DNA from: an uncultured Pelagibacteraceae bacterium
Lineage (GTDB): Bacteria > Pseudomonadota > Alphaproteobacteria > Pelagibacterales > AG-422-B15
Reading direction: 5' to 3'
Assembly (NCBI GenBank): GCA_902547315.1
Contig: CACCND010000002.1
Span: forward strand, 73,609-137,608
Length of the DNA stretch: 64,000 bases
Shown here: in pieces, positions 36,463 to 46,115 of the stretch
How positions within the stretch are numbered: the stretch's first letter is position 1
Layout of the letters: each line of letters starts with the position of its first letter
Notes under the pieces: generated by a model
Told to the model about the DNA's origin: nothing
Databases searched by the model: none
Seen by the model: only the letters and a program-made list of their open reading frames with translations
Translations under genes and position numbers: made by a program

Positions 36463-37405
36463 CTTTAAGTATTTCAAGTTCATCAATTATGTTTTGTCCA
36501 AGATTGTTTACTATATCCTCTCCGAGACGGTCACTAAGTTCAATGTATTCACCTACGCTGCCTTTAACAAAATTTTTATAAATCCTCTCACCTGTGTGTG
36601 CAAATAATTCAACATCGATTCTTATATATCCATCTAGAATCTCAGCTAAGACAGAAATAGGACTATTACAATTTGCATTTATTTTCTTTAATACGCGTCT
36701 TTCAGCATGCGATGTTATCTGTGATTGTTTACAATTTATTTTCGAAAATAAATTTTTTAAAGGGCTTTCTTTTTTTGCTTGGACACCTATGACTCCCTGG
36801 CATGCAGGAGGAAGAAATAGATTTTTATCTAACACTTCGGTTGCGGATTTTTCAACTCCAAGCCTTTGTATGCCTGCAAGACTTAAAATTATTGCATCAT
36901 ATTTTCTTTCTTTTAAAAATTTAATTCTAGTATCAACATTACCTCTCAATAATTTAATTTTTAAATCTTTTCTCAAAGATAAAACTTGAGCTCGTCGTCT
37001 TATAGAGCTTGTTCCGATTATTGATCCTTTAGGAAGATCAAAAAAACTCTTTCCTGAATTGGATATAAGAACATCGTTTTGTGGGGCTCTTTTAGACCAG
37101 CATATAATTTCGAGATCATCGCACATACCTGTTGCTGGTACATCTTTCATAGAATGTATTCCAACATCAATTTCGTCGTTTAAAATGCTATTCTCTATTT
37201 CCTTTATAAACAAACCTTTTCCTCCAAGGAGATCAAGACGCTGTGTTTTATTTTTGTCACCGAGGGTTTTTATCGTTTTCAGCTCGAAATTATATTTACC
37301 GTTTATATTGTTGTGAATTTTAAGTTCTTTGAGAAAAGACTTGGTTTGAGCAATAGATAAGTTGCTATCTCTTATTCCAATTGATATTTTCTCAAAATTT
37401 GACAT
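36434..37405 (-). CDS. hemC: hydroxymethylbilane synthase (porphobilinogen deaminase)
   Basis: Polymerises four porphobilinogens in haem synthesis. 323 residues with IGIRDSNLSIAQTK at the start, GKGLFIKEIE, DVGIHSMKDVPA, GTSSIRRRAQVL and LRGNVDTR. The dipyrromethane cofactor cysteine is in NANCNSPISV near residue 250. Overlaps hemD. Divergent from tsaD across 45 bases. Haem made here would feed the ccm cytochrome c system at 8817-14136. Confidence 0.95.
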   Translation of the reverse strand: MSNFEKISIGIRDSNLSIAQTKSFLKELKIHNNINGKYNFELKTIKTLGDKNKTQRLDLLGGKGLFIKEIENSILNDEIDVGIHSMKDVPATGMCDDLEIICWSKRAPQNDVLISNSGKSFFDLPKGSIIGTSSIRRRAQVLSLRKDLKIKLLRGNVDTRIKFLKERKYDAIILSLAGIQRLGVEKSATEVLDKNLFLPPACQGVIGVQAKKESPLKNLFSKINCKQSQITSHAERRVLKKINANCNSPISVLAEILDGYIRIDVELFAHTGERIYKNFVKGSVGEYIELSDRLGEDIVNNLGQNIIDELEILKDDFDYSPKN

Positions 37406-37450
37406 AGGTAATTATACTTTAACATTATATATGATACGTTATTAGACTTT

Positions 37451-38533
37451 ATGGCAAAAAAAATTATTAGAGTTTTAGGTATCGAGTCTAGCTGTGATGA
37501 AACATCAGTATCAATAGTTGAAAAATCCAACAACAAGTACAAGGTATTATCAAACATAGTCAAATCTCAAACAGATATTCACAAACTTTATGGTGGAGTT
37601 GTTCCAGAGTTAGCTGCAAGAGCTCACTCTGATATTATAGATAAACTAATTTTTTTAGCATTTAGAAAAGCGAAAATGAAATTTGATAAAATTGATGCCA
37701 TTGCCTCAACTGCTGGTCCTGGCTTATTAGGCGGTCTCTTAGTAGGTGTTGTAGCCGGCAAATCTCTTGCGCATCATTTGAAAAAGCCTTTTATCGCTGT
37801 TAACCATCTTGAAGGTCACGCTATGTCAATTAAATTAGAAAACAATTTAGTTTATCCCTATTTACTGCTTTTGGTTTCTGGCGGGCATACTGAATTTACC
37901 CTGATTGAAAGATTTAATAAATACAGAAGAATAGGAACTACAATAGATGATGCTTTAGGAGAAGCCTTTGATAAAACTGCGCGTATGTTAAAGCTTGGTT
38001 ATCCTGGTGGCCCAGAAATAGAGAGATATGCAAAAAATGGAAATCAAGACCGTTTTAAGTTGCCAAAGCCACTGATTCAAGAAATGAACTGCCATTTTTC
38101 ATTTTCGGGCCTTAAATCAAAAATTGCCAATATTGTTGCAGAAAGCAAATGCAATGAGAAATTTAAACGCGATATGTCTGCTTCTTTTCAAAAAACAATA
38201 AATGACATAATCAGAGTTAAGACAACTAATGCTATCGAAAAGTGCAGAGAATTAATTAAGGGTGAAGTAAAGGTTGTAGTTGCCGGGGGAGTTGCAGCTA
38301 ACAAAAGTATCAGGCATTCTCTAATGGCAATTGAAGAAAGCGAGAAGTGTAAATTTTTTTTTCCCTCAATTAAATATTGTACTGATAATGGTGCAATGAT
38401 TGCGCTCGCAGGCATAGAAAGATATGAAAAGAATAAAATCAATAAGTTAGATTTTAAGCCACGTCCAAGATGGCCCTTAGATAAAAGTGCAGTATTTATG
38501 AAAGGTAAAAGAGCAGTTGAAGGATCGGGTTAG
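37451..38533 (+). CDS. tsaD: tRNA threonylcarbamoyladenosine synthase subunit TsaD
   Basis: Catalytic subunit that transfers threonylcarbamoyl to A37 of ANN-decoding tRNAs. ASKHA fold of 360 residues: GIESSCDETSVSIV at the start, GGVVPELAARAH near 48-59, metal ligands H119 and H123 (NHLEGH), LLVSGGHTE near 140 and KTARMLKLGYPGGP. The t6A it makes is the substrate of MtaB at 5830. It overlaps gpsA by 17 bases. Confidence 0.97.
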   Translation: MAKKIIRVLGIESSCDETSVSIVEKSNNKYKVLSNIVKSQTDIHKLYGGVVPELAARAHSDIIDKLIFLAFRKAKMKFDKIDAIASTAGPGLLGGLLVGVVAGKSLAHHLKKPFIAVNHLEGHAMSIKLENNLVYPYLLLLVSGGHTEFTLIERFNKYRRIGTTIDDALGEAFDKTARMLKLGYPGGPEIERYAKNGNQDRFKLPKPLIQEMNCHFSFSGLKSKIANIVAESKCNEKFKRDMSASFQKTINDIIRVKTTNAIEKCRELIKGEVKVVVAGGVAANKSIRHSLMAIEESEKCKFFFPSIKYCTDNGAMIALAGIERYEKNKINKLDFKPRPRWPLDKSAVFMKGKRAVEGSG

Positions 38534-39518
38534 TTATAAAGTTGGAATTATTGGTGCTGGCGCATGGGGAACTGCATTAGCAAACATTTTGGCAAAGAAG
38601 GTTAAGGTGACTTTGTGGGCAAAAGAAAAAAGTGTTTGTGAAAACATTAATAAATTATCAGAAAATAAAAGATATTTACCTAAAATTAAACTAAGTAAAA
38701 AAATAAAATGTACTACATCAATTTTTGACGTCATAGATTGTGAGTTTTTGTTTTTAGTTTCGCCTGTTCAATATTTATCAACTAATTTAAATAAACTAAG
38801 AGAGAATATAGATTCTAAAACAGTGTTTATTTGTTGTTCAAAAGGCATAGAAATGAATACTCTAAGATTGCCTAGTGAAATAGTAACCTCTATTTTTCCT
38901 AAAAATAAAATTGCAGTTATTTCTGGTCCAAATTTTGCATCAGAAATTGCAAAAGGTCTACCAGCGGCTACGGTTGTTGCTTCCAAAAGCGATCTCGTCG
39001 CGAACAATATCGCTCAGCTAATTAAATCACCAACATTAAGACCTTATTTATCTGATGACATTATTGGATCACAAATTGCAGGAGCCCTTAAAAATATTTA
39101 CGCTATAGCAAGTGGTATTGTTTTTGGAAAAAAATATGGAGAAAATGCGGTTGCTTCAATTATATCAAGAAGTTTTGCTGAAATAAAAATTGTGGCTCAA
39201 TCTATGAATGCCAAGAAAAGCACTCTTTCTGGATTGTCTGGCATGGGGGATTTATTTCTTACGTGTTCGTCAAAAGAGTCTAGAAATTTTTCTTTAGGGA
39301 TTGATCTCGCAAAAGGTAAAACTCTTAATCAAATCATGGAAAAAAAGTTTTCAGTCGCAGAAGGTGTATTTACCGTCAGGGCACTAAAGAAACTATCAAT
39401 TGAAAAAAAATTAGATTTACCAATTAATGAAGCTATTTACAAAGTTTTGTACCGTAAGAAAAATATTGATGTAACAATTCAAGAACTTTTAAATCGGCCA
39501 ATTACAAAAGAATATTAA
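38517..39518 (+). CDS. gpsA: glycerol-3-phosphate dehydrogenase [NAD(P)+]
   Basis: Reduces dihydroxyacetone phosphate to sn-glycerol-3-phosphate for phospholipid synthesis. 333 residues: VGIIGAGAWGTALANIL near 9-25, CCSKGIE, AVISGPNFASEIAKGLPAA near 135-153, QIAGALKNIYAIASG with the catalytic Lys near 190, and GLSGMGDLFLTCSS. The TTG at 38517, inside tsaD, is the only start that keeps the Rossmann motif in place. Confidence 0.96.
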   Translation: MKDRVSYKVGIIGAGAWGTALANILAKKVKVTLWAKEKSVCENINKLSENKRYLPKIKLSKKIKCTTSIFDVIDCEFLFLVSPVQYLSTNLNKLRENIDSKTVFICCSKGIEMNTLRLPSEIVTSIFPKNKIAVISGPNFASEIAKGLPAATVVASKSDLVANNIAQLIKSPTLRPYLSDDIIGSQIAGALKNIYAIASGIVFGKKYGENAVASIISRSFAEIKIVAQSMNAKKSTLSGLSGMGDLFLTCSSKESRNFSLGIDLAKGKTLNQIMEKKFSVAEGVFTVRALKKLSIEKKLDLPINEAIYKVLYRKKNIDVTIQELLNRPITKEY

Positions 39519-39560
39519 TAAAATGAAGAATATCGCAAAATCTAATTAGGTGAAAGTAAA

Positions 39561-39977
39561 ATGAATTATTGGCTAATGAAATCAGAACCGGAAACATGGT
39601 CTTGGAAGCAACAAGTAGAAGCGGGCGTTAAAGGTGAGGGCTGGGATGGTGTCAGAAACTACCAAGCATCTAACAATATGAAAAAGATGGAAAAAGGAGA
39701 TCTTTGTTTTTTTTATCACTCGGTCAAAGAAAGAGATATTATTGGCATAGTAAAAGTCGTTAAGAAATATCATCCGGATCCTACAGATAAAACAAAACGC
39801 TTTGGAATGGTATCTGTAGCGGCTGTAAAAGCCCTTAAAAATAAAGTTAACCTTGCTCAGATAAAGGATCATCCAAAACTTAATCACCTAGCTTTAGTTA
39901 AACAGTCGCGCCTCTCAGTCATGCCGATTGATAAAAAGTCATGGACAATTATTTGCAATCTCGGCGGTATCAAATAA
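39561..39977 (+). CDS. EVE domain-containing protein
   Basis: A 138-residue stand-alone EVE (PUA-like) domain: MNYWLMKSEPETWSW, WDGVRNYQASNNMKKM, GDLCFFYHS and a final MPIDKKSWTII. EVE proteins read modified bases in DNA or RNA. In alphaproteobacteria this gene usually sits with gpsA and acsA, as here; a YciI gene often found between them is missing. Its ligand in this organism is unknown. Confidence 0.9.
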   Translation: MNYWLMKSEPETWSWKQQVEAGVKGEGWDGVRNYQASNNMKKMEKGDLCFFYHSVKERDIIGIVKVVKKYHPDPTDKTKRFGMVSVAAVKALKNKVNLAQIKDHPKLNHLALVKQSRLSVMPIDKKSWTIICNLGGIK

Positions 39978-39989
39978 GATAATTTCCTT

Positions 39990-41930
39990 ATGAGTGAAAA
40001 TGAAAAGTTTGAAGTAACCAATAAATGGTCTGTAGAAGCACAGATTAATTCCGATAAGTATAATGAATGGTACAAAAACTCGCTCAATAATAATGAAGAA
40101 TTTTGGCGTGAACACGGCAAAAGAATTGATTGGATTAAACCTTATACAAAAGTAAAAGACGTTTCTTACAATAAAGATAATTTTGCAATCAAGTGGTATT
40201 ACGATGGTACCCTTAACGCATCAAGCAACTGTATTGATAGGCATTTAAAAGATAAAGCAGATCAAACCGCAATCATTTGGGAGGGCGATGATCCAGCAGA
40301 TTCAAAACATATTACATATAAAGAATTACACAGTGAGGTATCAAAACTTGCTAACGGCATGAAATCTCTTGGAGTTAAAAAAGGTGATCGTGTAACTATT
40401 TATATGCCAATGATTCCTGAAGCGGCTTACGCAATGCTGGCGTGCACAAGGATTGGTGCAATTCACTCAGTTGTATTTGGAGGTTTCTCTCCAGACTCGT
40501 TAGCTGGAAGAATAAGTGATTGTAAATCAGATATTGTGATCACTGCGGATGAAGGCGTAAGAGGGGGTAAAGCAATTCCATTAAAGAAAAATACAGATGA
40601 AGCAATTTCGATTTCGGGTGGAGTGCGGCATTGTATTGTAGTTAAAAGAACTGGTGGGGATATTGGTTGGGTTGATGATAGAGATGTTTGGTATCATGAA
40701 CTGACTGAAAAAGAATCTGATGATTGTCCACCTGAGGAAATGTCAGCAGAAGATCCTCTCTTTATATTGTATACATCTGGATCAACTGGAAAACCAAAAG
40801 GGGTCTTGCACACTACTGGTGGTTATATGGTTTATGCCTCGATGACACATCAATATGTCTTTGATTATAAAGAGAGTGATGTTTATTGGTGTACCGCAGA
40901 TGTGGGCTGGGTCACAGGACATAGTTACATAGTATATGGCCCGTTAGCTAATGGCGCCGTCACAGTCATGTTTGAGGGTGTTCCAAACTATCCAAGCGCT
41001 TCTAGATTTTGGGAAGTGGTCGATAAACACAAAATTAATATTTTCTATACTGCGCCAACTGCAATAAGGGCATTAATGCGAGAAGGCGAAGATCCTGTTA
41101 AAAAAACAAGCAGGTCCTCTCTAAAATTACTTGGGACAGTCGGCGAGCCGATCAATCCAGAAGCGTGGATGTGGTATTATAATGTCGTTGGTGACAAAAA
41201 ATGTCCGATTGTTGACACGTGGTGGCAAACTGAAACTGGAGGTATTTTAATAACACCTCTTCCAGGAGCCATTGCGCAAAAACCAGGGTCAGCAACAAAA
41301 CCTTTCTTTGGAGTAAAGCCAGAAATTTTAGATGCAGAGGGAAAAATTCTTGAAGATGCATGCGAGGGTTCGCTTTGTTTAGCGGACTCATGGCCTGGAC
41401 AAATGAGAACAGTTTACGGAGATCATAAAAGATTCATTGAAACGTATTTTTCACAATTTGATGGAAAATATTTTACGGGTGATGGCTGTAGAAGAGATGA
41501 AGATGGTTATTACTGGATCACTGGAAGAGTGGATGATGTTATAAATGTATCTGGTCACAGAATGGGAACAGCAGAAGTTGAGTCTGCTCTCGTTGCACAC
41601 CCTAAAGTTAGTGAAGCAGCAGTTGTTGGTTACCCCCATGACATAAAAGGTCAAGGCATCTATGCATACGTTACGCTCAATGTAGGAGAAGAAACTTCAG
41701 ATGAATTGTATAAAGAACTTGTTGCATGGGTTCGAAAAGAAATTGGCCCAATCGCATCACCTGATCTTATTCAATGGGCTCCAGGTCTTCCAAAAACTCG
41801 ATCAGGGAAAATTATGAGAAGAATTTTAAGAAAGATTGCTGAAAACGATTACAGTAATTTAGGAGATACATCTACACTAGCAGAGCCAGCTGTAGTCAAT
41901 GATCTGGTTGAAAATCGAATGAACAAGTAA
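39990..41930 (+). CDS. acsA: acetyl-CoA synthetase
   Basis: Activates acetate to acetyl-CoA via acetyl-AMP. 646 residues; adenylate-forming motif [11 protein letters not shown] begins at residue 261, [10 protein letters not shown] near 408, [21 protein letters not shown] near 512, and K607 in TRSGKIMRR, the lysine that is acetylated to switch off the enzyme in other bacteria. It starts 12 bases after the EVE gene. A DUF985 cupin follows seven bases after it. Confidence 0.97.
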   Translation: MSENEKFEVTNKWSVEAQINSDKYNEWYKNSLNNNEEFWREHGKRIDWIKPYTKVKDVSYNKDNFAIKWYYDGTLNASSNCIDRHLKDKADQTAIIWEGDDPADSKHITYKELHSEVSKLANGMKSLGVKKGDRVTIYMPMIPEAAYAMLACTRIGAIHSVVFGGFSPDSLAGRISDCKSDIVITADEGVRGGKAIPLKKNTDEAISISGGVRHCIVVKRTGGDIGWVDDRDVWYHELTEKESDDCPPEEMSAEDPLFILYTSGSTGKPKGVLHTTGGYMVYASMTHQYVFDYKESDVYWCTADVGWVTGHSYIVYGPLANGAVTVMFEGVPNYPSASRFWEVVDKHKINIFYTAPTAIRALMREGEDPVKKTSRSSLKLLGTVGEPINPEAWMWYYNVVGDKKCPIVDTWWQTETGGILITPLPGAIAQKPGSATKPFFGVKPEILDAEGKILEDACEGSLCLADSWPGQMRTVYGDHKRFIETYFSQFDGKYFTGDGCRRDEDGYYWITGRVDDVINVSGHRMGTAEVESALVAHPKVSEAAVVGYPHDIKGQGIYAYVTLNVGEETSDELYKELVAWVRKEIGPIASPDLIQWAPGLPKTRSGKIMRRILRKIAENDYSNLGDTSTLAEPAVVNDLVENRMNK

Positions 41931-41936
41931 CTTCTT

Positions 41937-42353
41937 GTGAGTAATAAAAATATTGTTAAAGATTTAATTAAAGAACACAAAATGATTCCACATCCTGAGG
42001 GAGGTCATTACATTGAGATTTTTAGAAATGATGATGTCACTCATATATATTTTTTACTTGAAGCGCATGAAAACTCACACTGGCACAGAATAACAAAAAC
42101 TGAAACTTTACATTTTTACTCAGGTAGTCCTTTGAATATATATACTTCTAAGGACGGTGTAGAATTTAAAATTGATGAGATAGGATCTAATAATAATTTT
42201 ATTTACACTGTAGAAAAAGGAACTTGGTTTGCTTTGAAATCTACTGGTTCATATAGCTTAATTGGATGCACGGTCGCACCCGCTTTTGAATTTGAAGATC
42301 TAGAACTTGCTCCAAAGGATTGGAAGCCATCTAAATTTAATCAAAAACTTTGA
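41937..42353 (+). CDS. DUF985 cupin protein
   Basis: A 138-residue single cupin: MIPHPEGGHYIEIF near 16-29, HWHRITKTETLHFYSG near 48-63 with the metal-binding His/Glu set, GTWFALKSTGSYSLIGCTVAP and FEFEDLELA at the end. Matches the DUF985 family, whose members include predicted sugar-binding or epimerase-like cupins. GTG start. Operon with acsA is likely from the six-base gap. Substrate unknown. Confidence 0.88.
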   Translation: MSNKNIVKDLIKEHKMIPHPEGGHYIEIFRNDDVTHIYFLLEAHENSHWHRITKTETLHFYSGSPLNIYTSKDGVEFKIDEIGSNNNFIYTVEKGTWFALKSTGSYSLIGCTVAPAFEFEDLELAPKDWKPSKFNQKL

Positions 42354-42414
42354 TTACAAATTGATTAGTTGTTATGCTTTCTAACTAACTATTAATAAAA
42401 AAATGGAGTAATAA

Positions 42415-42687
42415 ATGTTTGTATCTTTTACCGATTGGGAATTTGACGGCAATATTGAAAATGCCGTTGAAAATATGAAAGGTTTCTGGCCTGAGATGAA
42501 AAAGCACGGAGCAACAAATATGCGTGCGACAGTCACGGGCGAAAAAACACTCAGAACGATGACTATCTGGAGCAGTGAAGAACAAGTGAAAGCTAACATC
42601 GATGAAATTAGAGCAGCGGCTGGTAAAGCTGTAGGCATGACCACAACAGGTGGAATGATGGGTACAGTTGCAGTCGAACTTGACTGA
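42415..42687 (+). CDS. small protein, possible dimeric alpha/beta-barrel fold
   Basis: A 90-residue protein with a GGAG Shine-Dalgarno seven bases before the ATG. MFVSFTDWEFDGNIENAVENMKGFWPEM, then GATNMRATVTGEKTLRTMTIWSSEEQVKANIDEIRAAA and a closing strand. This strand-helix-strand pattern fits the ABM/Dabb-type fold, which often holds small ligands or haem. No specific family recognised. A strong hairpin follows its stop. Confidence 0.75.
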   Translation: MFVSFTDWEFDGNIENAVENMKGFWPEMKKHGATNMRATVTGEKTLRTMTIWSSEEQVKANIDEIRAAAGKAVGMTTTGGMMGTVAVELD

Positions 42688-42696
42688 TTAATTTAT

Positions 42697-42722
42697 GAGT
42701 GGGTTGAGAAATCAACCCACTC
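42697..42722. terminator. GAAA-tetraloop hairpin between convergent genes
   Basis: Perfect 11-bp stem GAGTGGGTTGA/TCAACCCACTC closing a GAAA loop, ten bases after the small plus-strand gene and 26 before the end of the minus-strand gene. The stem is stable, but no long T-run follows on either side. Confidence 0.65.
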
Positions 42723-42747
42723 TATTTACAAATCAATTGGTATCAAT

Positions 42748-42966
42748 TTAGCAGCAGCCACAACTTTTGTTCTTAGATTGACTATCAACTTTTGAAGTTT
42801 CACATTTGGTTTCTTCAAGATTTTTTTCAGCTAATTGTTTTTTTTCAATCTTATCTTCGATATATTCATGAAGAGAAGCAAATCCTAATTTTGCCGCTCT
42901 CTTTTCTTCGTAAGACCTTCGTCCTTTAAGATTTTCAATTATTTTTATAACTTCAGAATTTTCCAT
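42748..42966 (-). CDS. small protein with C-terminal CGCC motif
   Basis: A 72-residue, highly charged protein. The first half is a predicted helix pair (GRRSYEEKRAAKLGFASLHEYIEDKI), the second half a Lys/Glu-rich stretch with one Cys (near 55) and the ending SKNKSCGCC. The terminal Cys cluster could bind a metal or be modified. No signal peptide. No family recognised. Confidence 0.7.
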   Translation of the reverse strand: MENSEVIKIIENLKGRRSYEEKRAAKLGFASLHEYIEDKIEKKQLAEKNLEETKCETSKVDSQSKNKSCGCC

Positions 42967-43043
42967 AATTAATCCATAAAATAATTAACTTATTTTGCAA
43001 TATTAAAAATAAGAGATCCTGCTATAATATAAGTCAATTAAAG

Positions 43044-43199
43044 CTAAAAATCTGAGGTAATTCCTTTTTTTTCCCAGTCTCCGAAACGGGTTGGTTCTGG
43101 ACCATCTGCACCGCCTATTTCTTTTTTCTTTTTAGGCAATTTGGCGTCAGTTTTCTTGTCTTCTTTGTCTTCGACAACTTCTGTTTTTTTATCTTTCAT
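43044..43199 (-). CDS. DUF1674 / SdhAF4-like succinate dehydrogenase assembly factor
   Basis: Start chosen at the ATG at 43199 (MKDKKTEVV), giving 51 residues. The C-terminus KEIGGADGPEPTRFGDWEKKG and ITSDF is the DUF1674 signature shared with mitochondrial SDHAF4, which shields flavinated SdhA during complex II assembly. The N-terminal half is a Lys/Glu-rich disordered stretch. sdh genes are not in this window. Confidence 0.85.
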   Translation of the reverse strand: MKDKKTEVVEDKEDKKTDAKLPKKKKEIGGADGPEPTRFGDWEKKGITSDF

Positions 43200-43296
43200 A
43201 TATATAATGTAATCTCTATTTATCACTAATCAAAGTATGAAAATAGTGGGAAACAACAAACCTTTCTGTTATACAGGGAAATAATGCTTCACAATA

Positions 43297-43965
43297 ATGT
43301 CGGTTAAAATATCACCTTCTATACTAGCATCAGACTTTTCATCATTAGGAGATGAAGTCGTTAACATCACTCAAGCCGGGGCAGACTATATACACGTTGA
43401 CGTAATGGACGGACACTTTGTTCCAAACCTCACAATAGGTCCAGATGTTGTTAAATCTATAAGAAAAAAATCATCATTGCCGTTTGATGTTCATTTGATG
43501 ATCGATCCTGTACAGCCCTACATTGAAAAGTTTGTTGAGGCTGGAGCAGATATTGTTTCAGTTCATCCCGAAGCAAGTGATGATACAGAGACCTGTTTGA
43601 ATAAAATTATATCTTTAAATGTAAAAGCTGGACTTGCAATCAATCCGGATACTGAATGGGAAGTGGTAAAACCCTTTATGGATAAACTTGATCTAATATT
43701 AGTTATGAGTGTCCACCCAGGTTTTGGTGGTCAGAAATTTATTCCAACCGCTCTTGATAAATTATCAAATCTTAGAGAAGAAATTAATAAGTCTGGTAGA
43801 GAAATTCAATTAGAAGTTGATGGAGGAATTAATTTTGAAAACGTTCAATCGGTAATCGATGCTGGAGCTGATATGATTGTTGCAGGCACCACAACCTTTA
43901 AAGGTGGCCCAAGTGAGTATGCAAATAATATTGAAAAACTAAGGGGCCATAAAATTGGATATTAA
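43297..43965 (+). CDS. rpe: ribulose-phosphate 3-epimerase
   Basis: Pentose phosphate pathway enzyme with a TIM barrel of 222 residues. SPSILASDFSSLGDEV at the start, HVDVMDGHFVPNLTIGP near 33-49 with metal ligands, DVHLMI, and MSVHPGFGGQKFIP near 141-154, then VDGGIN and VAGTTTF. It overlaps purH by 11 bases. Confidence 0.96.
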   Translation: MSVKISPSILASDFSSLGDEVVNITQAGADYIHVDVMDGHFVPNLTIGPDVVKSIRKKSSLPFDVHLMIDPVQPYIEKFVEAGADIVSVHPEASDDTETCLNKIISLNVKAGLAINPDTEWEVVKPFMDKLDLILVMSVHPGFGGQKFIPTALDKLSNLREEINKSGREIQLEVDGGINFENVQSVIDAGADMIVAGTTTFKGGPSEYANNIEKLRGHKIGY

Positions 43966-45520
43966 AATTAAAACTGCACTGATTTCTGTTTCAGATAAAT
44001 CAGGTTTAGAAAAGGTTGTTCAAGCACTTAAAGAACATAACATTAAAATAATTTCAACGGGCGGTACGGCAAAATCAATTTCGGGCATGGGTGTTGATGT
44101 GACCGATGTATCTTCTTTAACCAATTTCCCAGAAATGATGGATGGACGTGTAAAAACATTACATCCAAATATTCACGGGGGTTTACTCTCAAAGAGAGAT
44201 GACAAAAATCACGTAAAGGCTCAAGAGGATCATGGAATAGAAGATATTGACTTGATAATTGTAAATCTTTACCCCTTTGAAGAAACGATAAAATCGGAGG
44301 AAAATGAAGAAATTTGCATTGAAAATATAGATATTGGCGGCCCGGCAATGTTGAGATCAGCAGCTAAAAATTATCGATTCGTCACAGTAGTTACCGATAT
44401 TAGTGATTACGATGAGCTGATTAATGAAATTAACAAAAAAAATGGTTCAACAACTTTGGAGTTTAGAAAGGCACTTGCTGCAAAAACATTTTCGACTACC
44501 GCTTACTACGATTCTTTTATCAGTAATTGGTTTTATAGAAATACAAACAAACCAATTGAAAAGTTTTCAACGTCAGCAGAATTATCTTCTACACTTCGCT
44601 ACGGTGAAAACCCTCATCAGTCAGCAAGTCTCTATAAGTCCTCCATACAGCAATCAGGAGTACCACATGCAAAATTACTTCAAGGAAAAGAATTGAGTTA
44701 TAATAATATTAATGACGCTGACGCAGCATTACAATTAATTAAAGAGTTTGACGAAGACACTCCCAGTGTTGCAATTATTAAACATGCAAACCCTTGCGGT
44801 GTTGCTAGTGGTAGCTCACTTTGTGAAGCGTATAAGAAAGCATTTTCGTGTGATACAACCAGTGCATTTGGAGGCATCATTGCACTTAATCAAACAATCG
44901 ATAAAGAGACAGCCTCTGAAATTATAAAAATATTTACTGAGGTTATTATAGCCCCAGATGTTAGTGATGAAGCTAAAGAAATTTTTAAGTCAAAAAACAA
45001 TTTACGTGTTCTAACTTTATCGTCAGTGCACAAAAATAATAATTCTCAAAACTACAAAAGTATTGAGGGAGGAATTCTAGTTCAATCAAATGATGGAGCA
45101 AATACGACTAAATCTGATCTTAAAGTGGTTACAGAAAAAAAACCAAGTGACGATGAAATTGAAGATATGTTGTTTGCATTTAAAGTTTGCAAACATGTAA
45201 AATCAAATGCAATTATTTATGTAAAAAATAAAAAAACAATTGGTATTGGTGCAGGACAAATGAGTCGTATTGATAGTGCTAAAATTGCCTCACAAAAGAA
45301 TAACGAAATGGAAAAATCTGATGAAAACTCGCTCAAAAATTCAGTGGTTGCTTCAGACGCATTCTTTCCATTTGCAGATGGCTTGCTAGTTACGATTTCA
45401 TCTGGAGCTAAGGCTGTCATACAGCCTGGCGGCTCGATGAAAGATGATGAAGTTATAATGGCCGCAAATGATGCTGGTATTTCAATGGTATTTACTGGAA
45501 CTCGTCATTTCAGACATTAG
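43955..45520 (+). CDS. purH: bifunctional AICAR formyltransferase/IMP cyclohydrolase
   Basis: Catalyses the last two steps of IMP synthesis using 10-formyl-THF. N-terminal cyclohydrolase domain with IISTGGTAKSI near 30 and GRVKTLHPNIHGGLLS; C-terminal transformylase with catalytic K276 and H277 in KHANPCGVA, TSAFGGIIALN and DAFFPFADGL near the end. 521 residues, normal. TTG start inside rpe. It overlaps the opposing membrane protein gene by 11 bases. Confidence 0.97.
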   Translation: MDIKIKTALISVSDKSGLEKVVQALKEHNIKIISTGGTAKSISGMGVDVTDVSSLTNFPEMMDGRVKTLHPNIHGGLLSKRDDKNHVKAQEDHGIEDIDLIIVNLYPFEETIKSEENEEICIENIDIGGPAMLRSAAKNYRFVTVVTDISDYDELINEINKKNGSTTLEFRKALAAKTFSTTAYYDSFISNWFYRNTNKPIEKFSTSAELSSTLRYGENPHQSASLYKSSIQQSGVPHAKLLQGKELSYNNINDADAALQLIKEFDEDTPSVAIIKHANPCGVASGSSLCEAYKKAFSCDTTSAFGGIIALNQTIDKETASEIIKIFTEVIIAPDVSDEAKEIFKSKNNLRVLTLSSVHKNNNSQNYKSIEGGILVQSNDGANTTKSDLKVVTEKKPSDDEIEDMLFAFKVCKHVKSNAIIYVKNKKTIGIGAGQMSRIDSAKIASQKNNEMEKSDENSLKNSVVASDAFFPFADGLLVTISSGAKAVIQPGGSMKDDEVIMAANDAGISMVFTGTRHFRH

Positions 45521-46109
45521 TTTTCCTTAGCAAGCTTGTAAATAAAGGGAAAAATAAAAATATTAAAAGTGCGAAGTTCCATTCAATCATATTTTCGTAA
45601 TTAGAGTTATCAAGAGGTAAAATAAGTAAATAGCTCCCAACACACACGAGATATATTGATAAAAGTGTATTAATAAAAAATTTTGATCTTATTTTTTTAT
45701 TAGAAATTGAGAACGCTAGCCATGTTTGACACAATGGTGTGAGTATAAAAAATAAAAATATTCCAATCTCTCTCATGAATCTATAAATTTTTCCTTCAAA
45801 ACCAAGAGCAATTAGGTAAACAATTAAAAAGATACAAGAAGTGATACTTAATAGGAAAAGTAAATTACTTTTGTGAATATGTTTATTTACCTGGTACCAA
45901 AAAATTATCATCAATATGACGGACGGAATTATGAATATTTTATATAGGTAAAAGGAAACACCGTATCTACCTACCTTGCTAATTGAAGTGCACCCATTTA
46001 AAAGAGGAAAACACAAATCAACATAACCCCCAAGTGAAGAAAAAAAATAAGAAACAACTACAGTGAGTACAGGAACCAAAAAAATAATTCGTGATAAAGT
46101 ATTATTCAA
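45510..46109 (-). CDS. unknown integral membrane protein
   Basis: A 199-residue protein with six hydrophobic segments. The first loop reads GGYVDLCFPLLNGCTSISKVGRYG, containing two Cys that could form a disulfide; the CTSIS-x-x-GRYG part may be a conserved loop of an uncharacterised family loosely like Frag1/DRAM proteins. It follows a second membrane protein by six bases and closes a three-gene operon with an MFS transporter. Function unknown. Confidence 0.75.
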   Translation of the reverse strand: MNNTLSRIIFLVPVLTVVVSYFFSSLGGYVDLCFPLLNGCTSISKVGRYGVSFYLYKIFIIPSVILMIIFWYQVNKHIHKSNLLFLLSITSCIFLIVYLIALGFEGKIYRFMREIGIFLFFILTPLCQTWLAFSISNKKIRSKFFINTLLSIYLVCVGSYLLILPLDNSNYENMIEWNFALLIFLFFPLFTSLLRKTNV

Positions 46110-46115
46110 ATTAAA

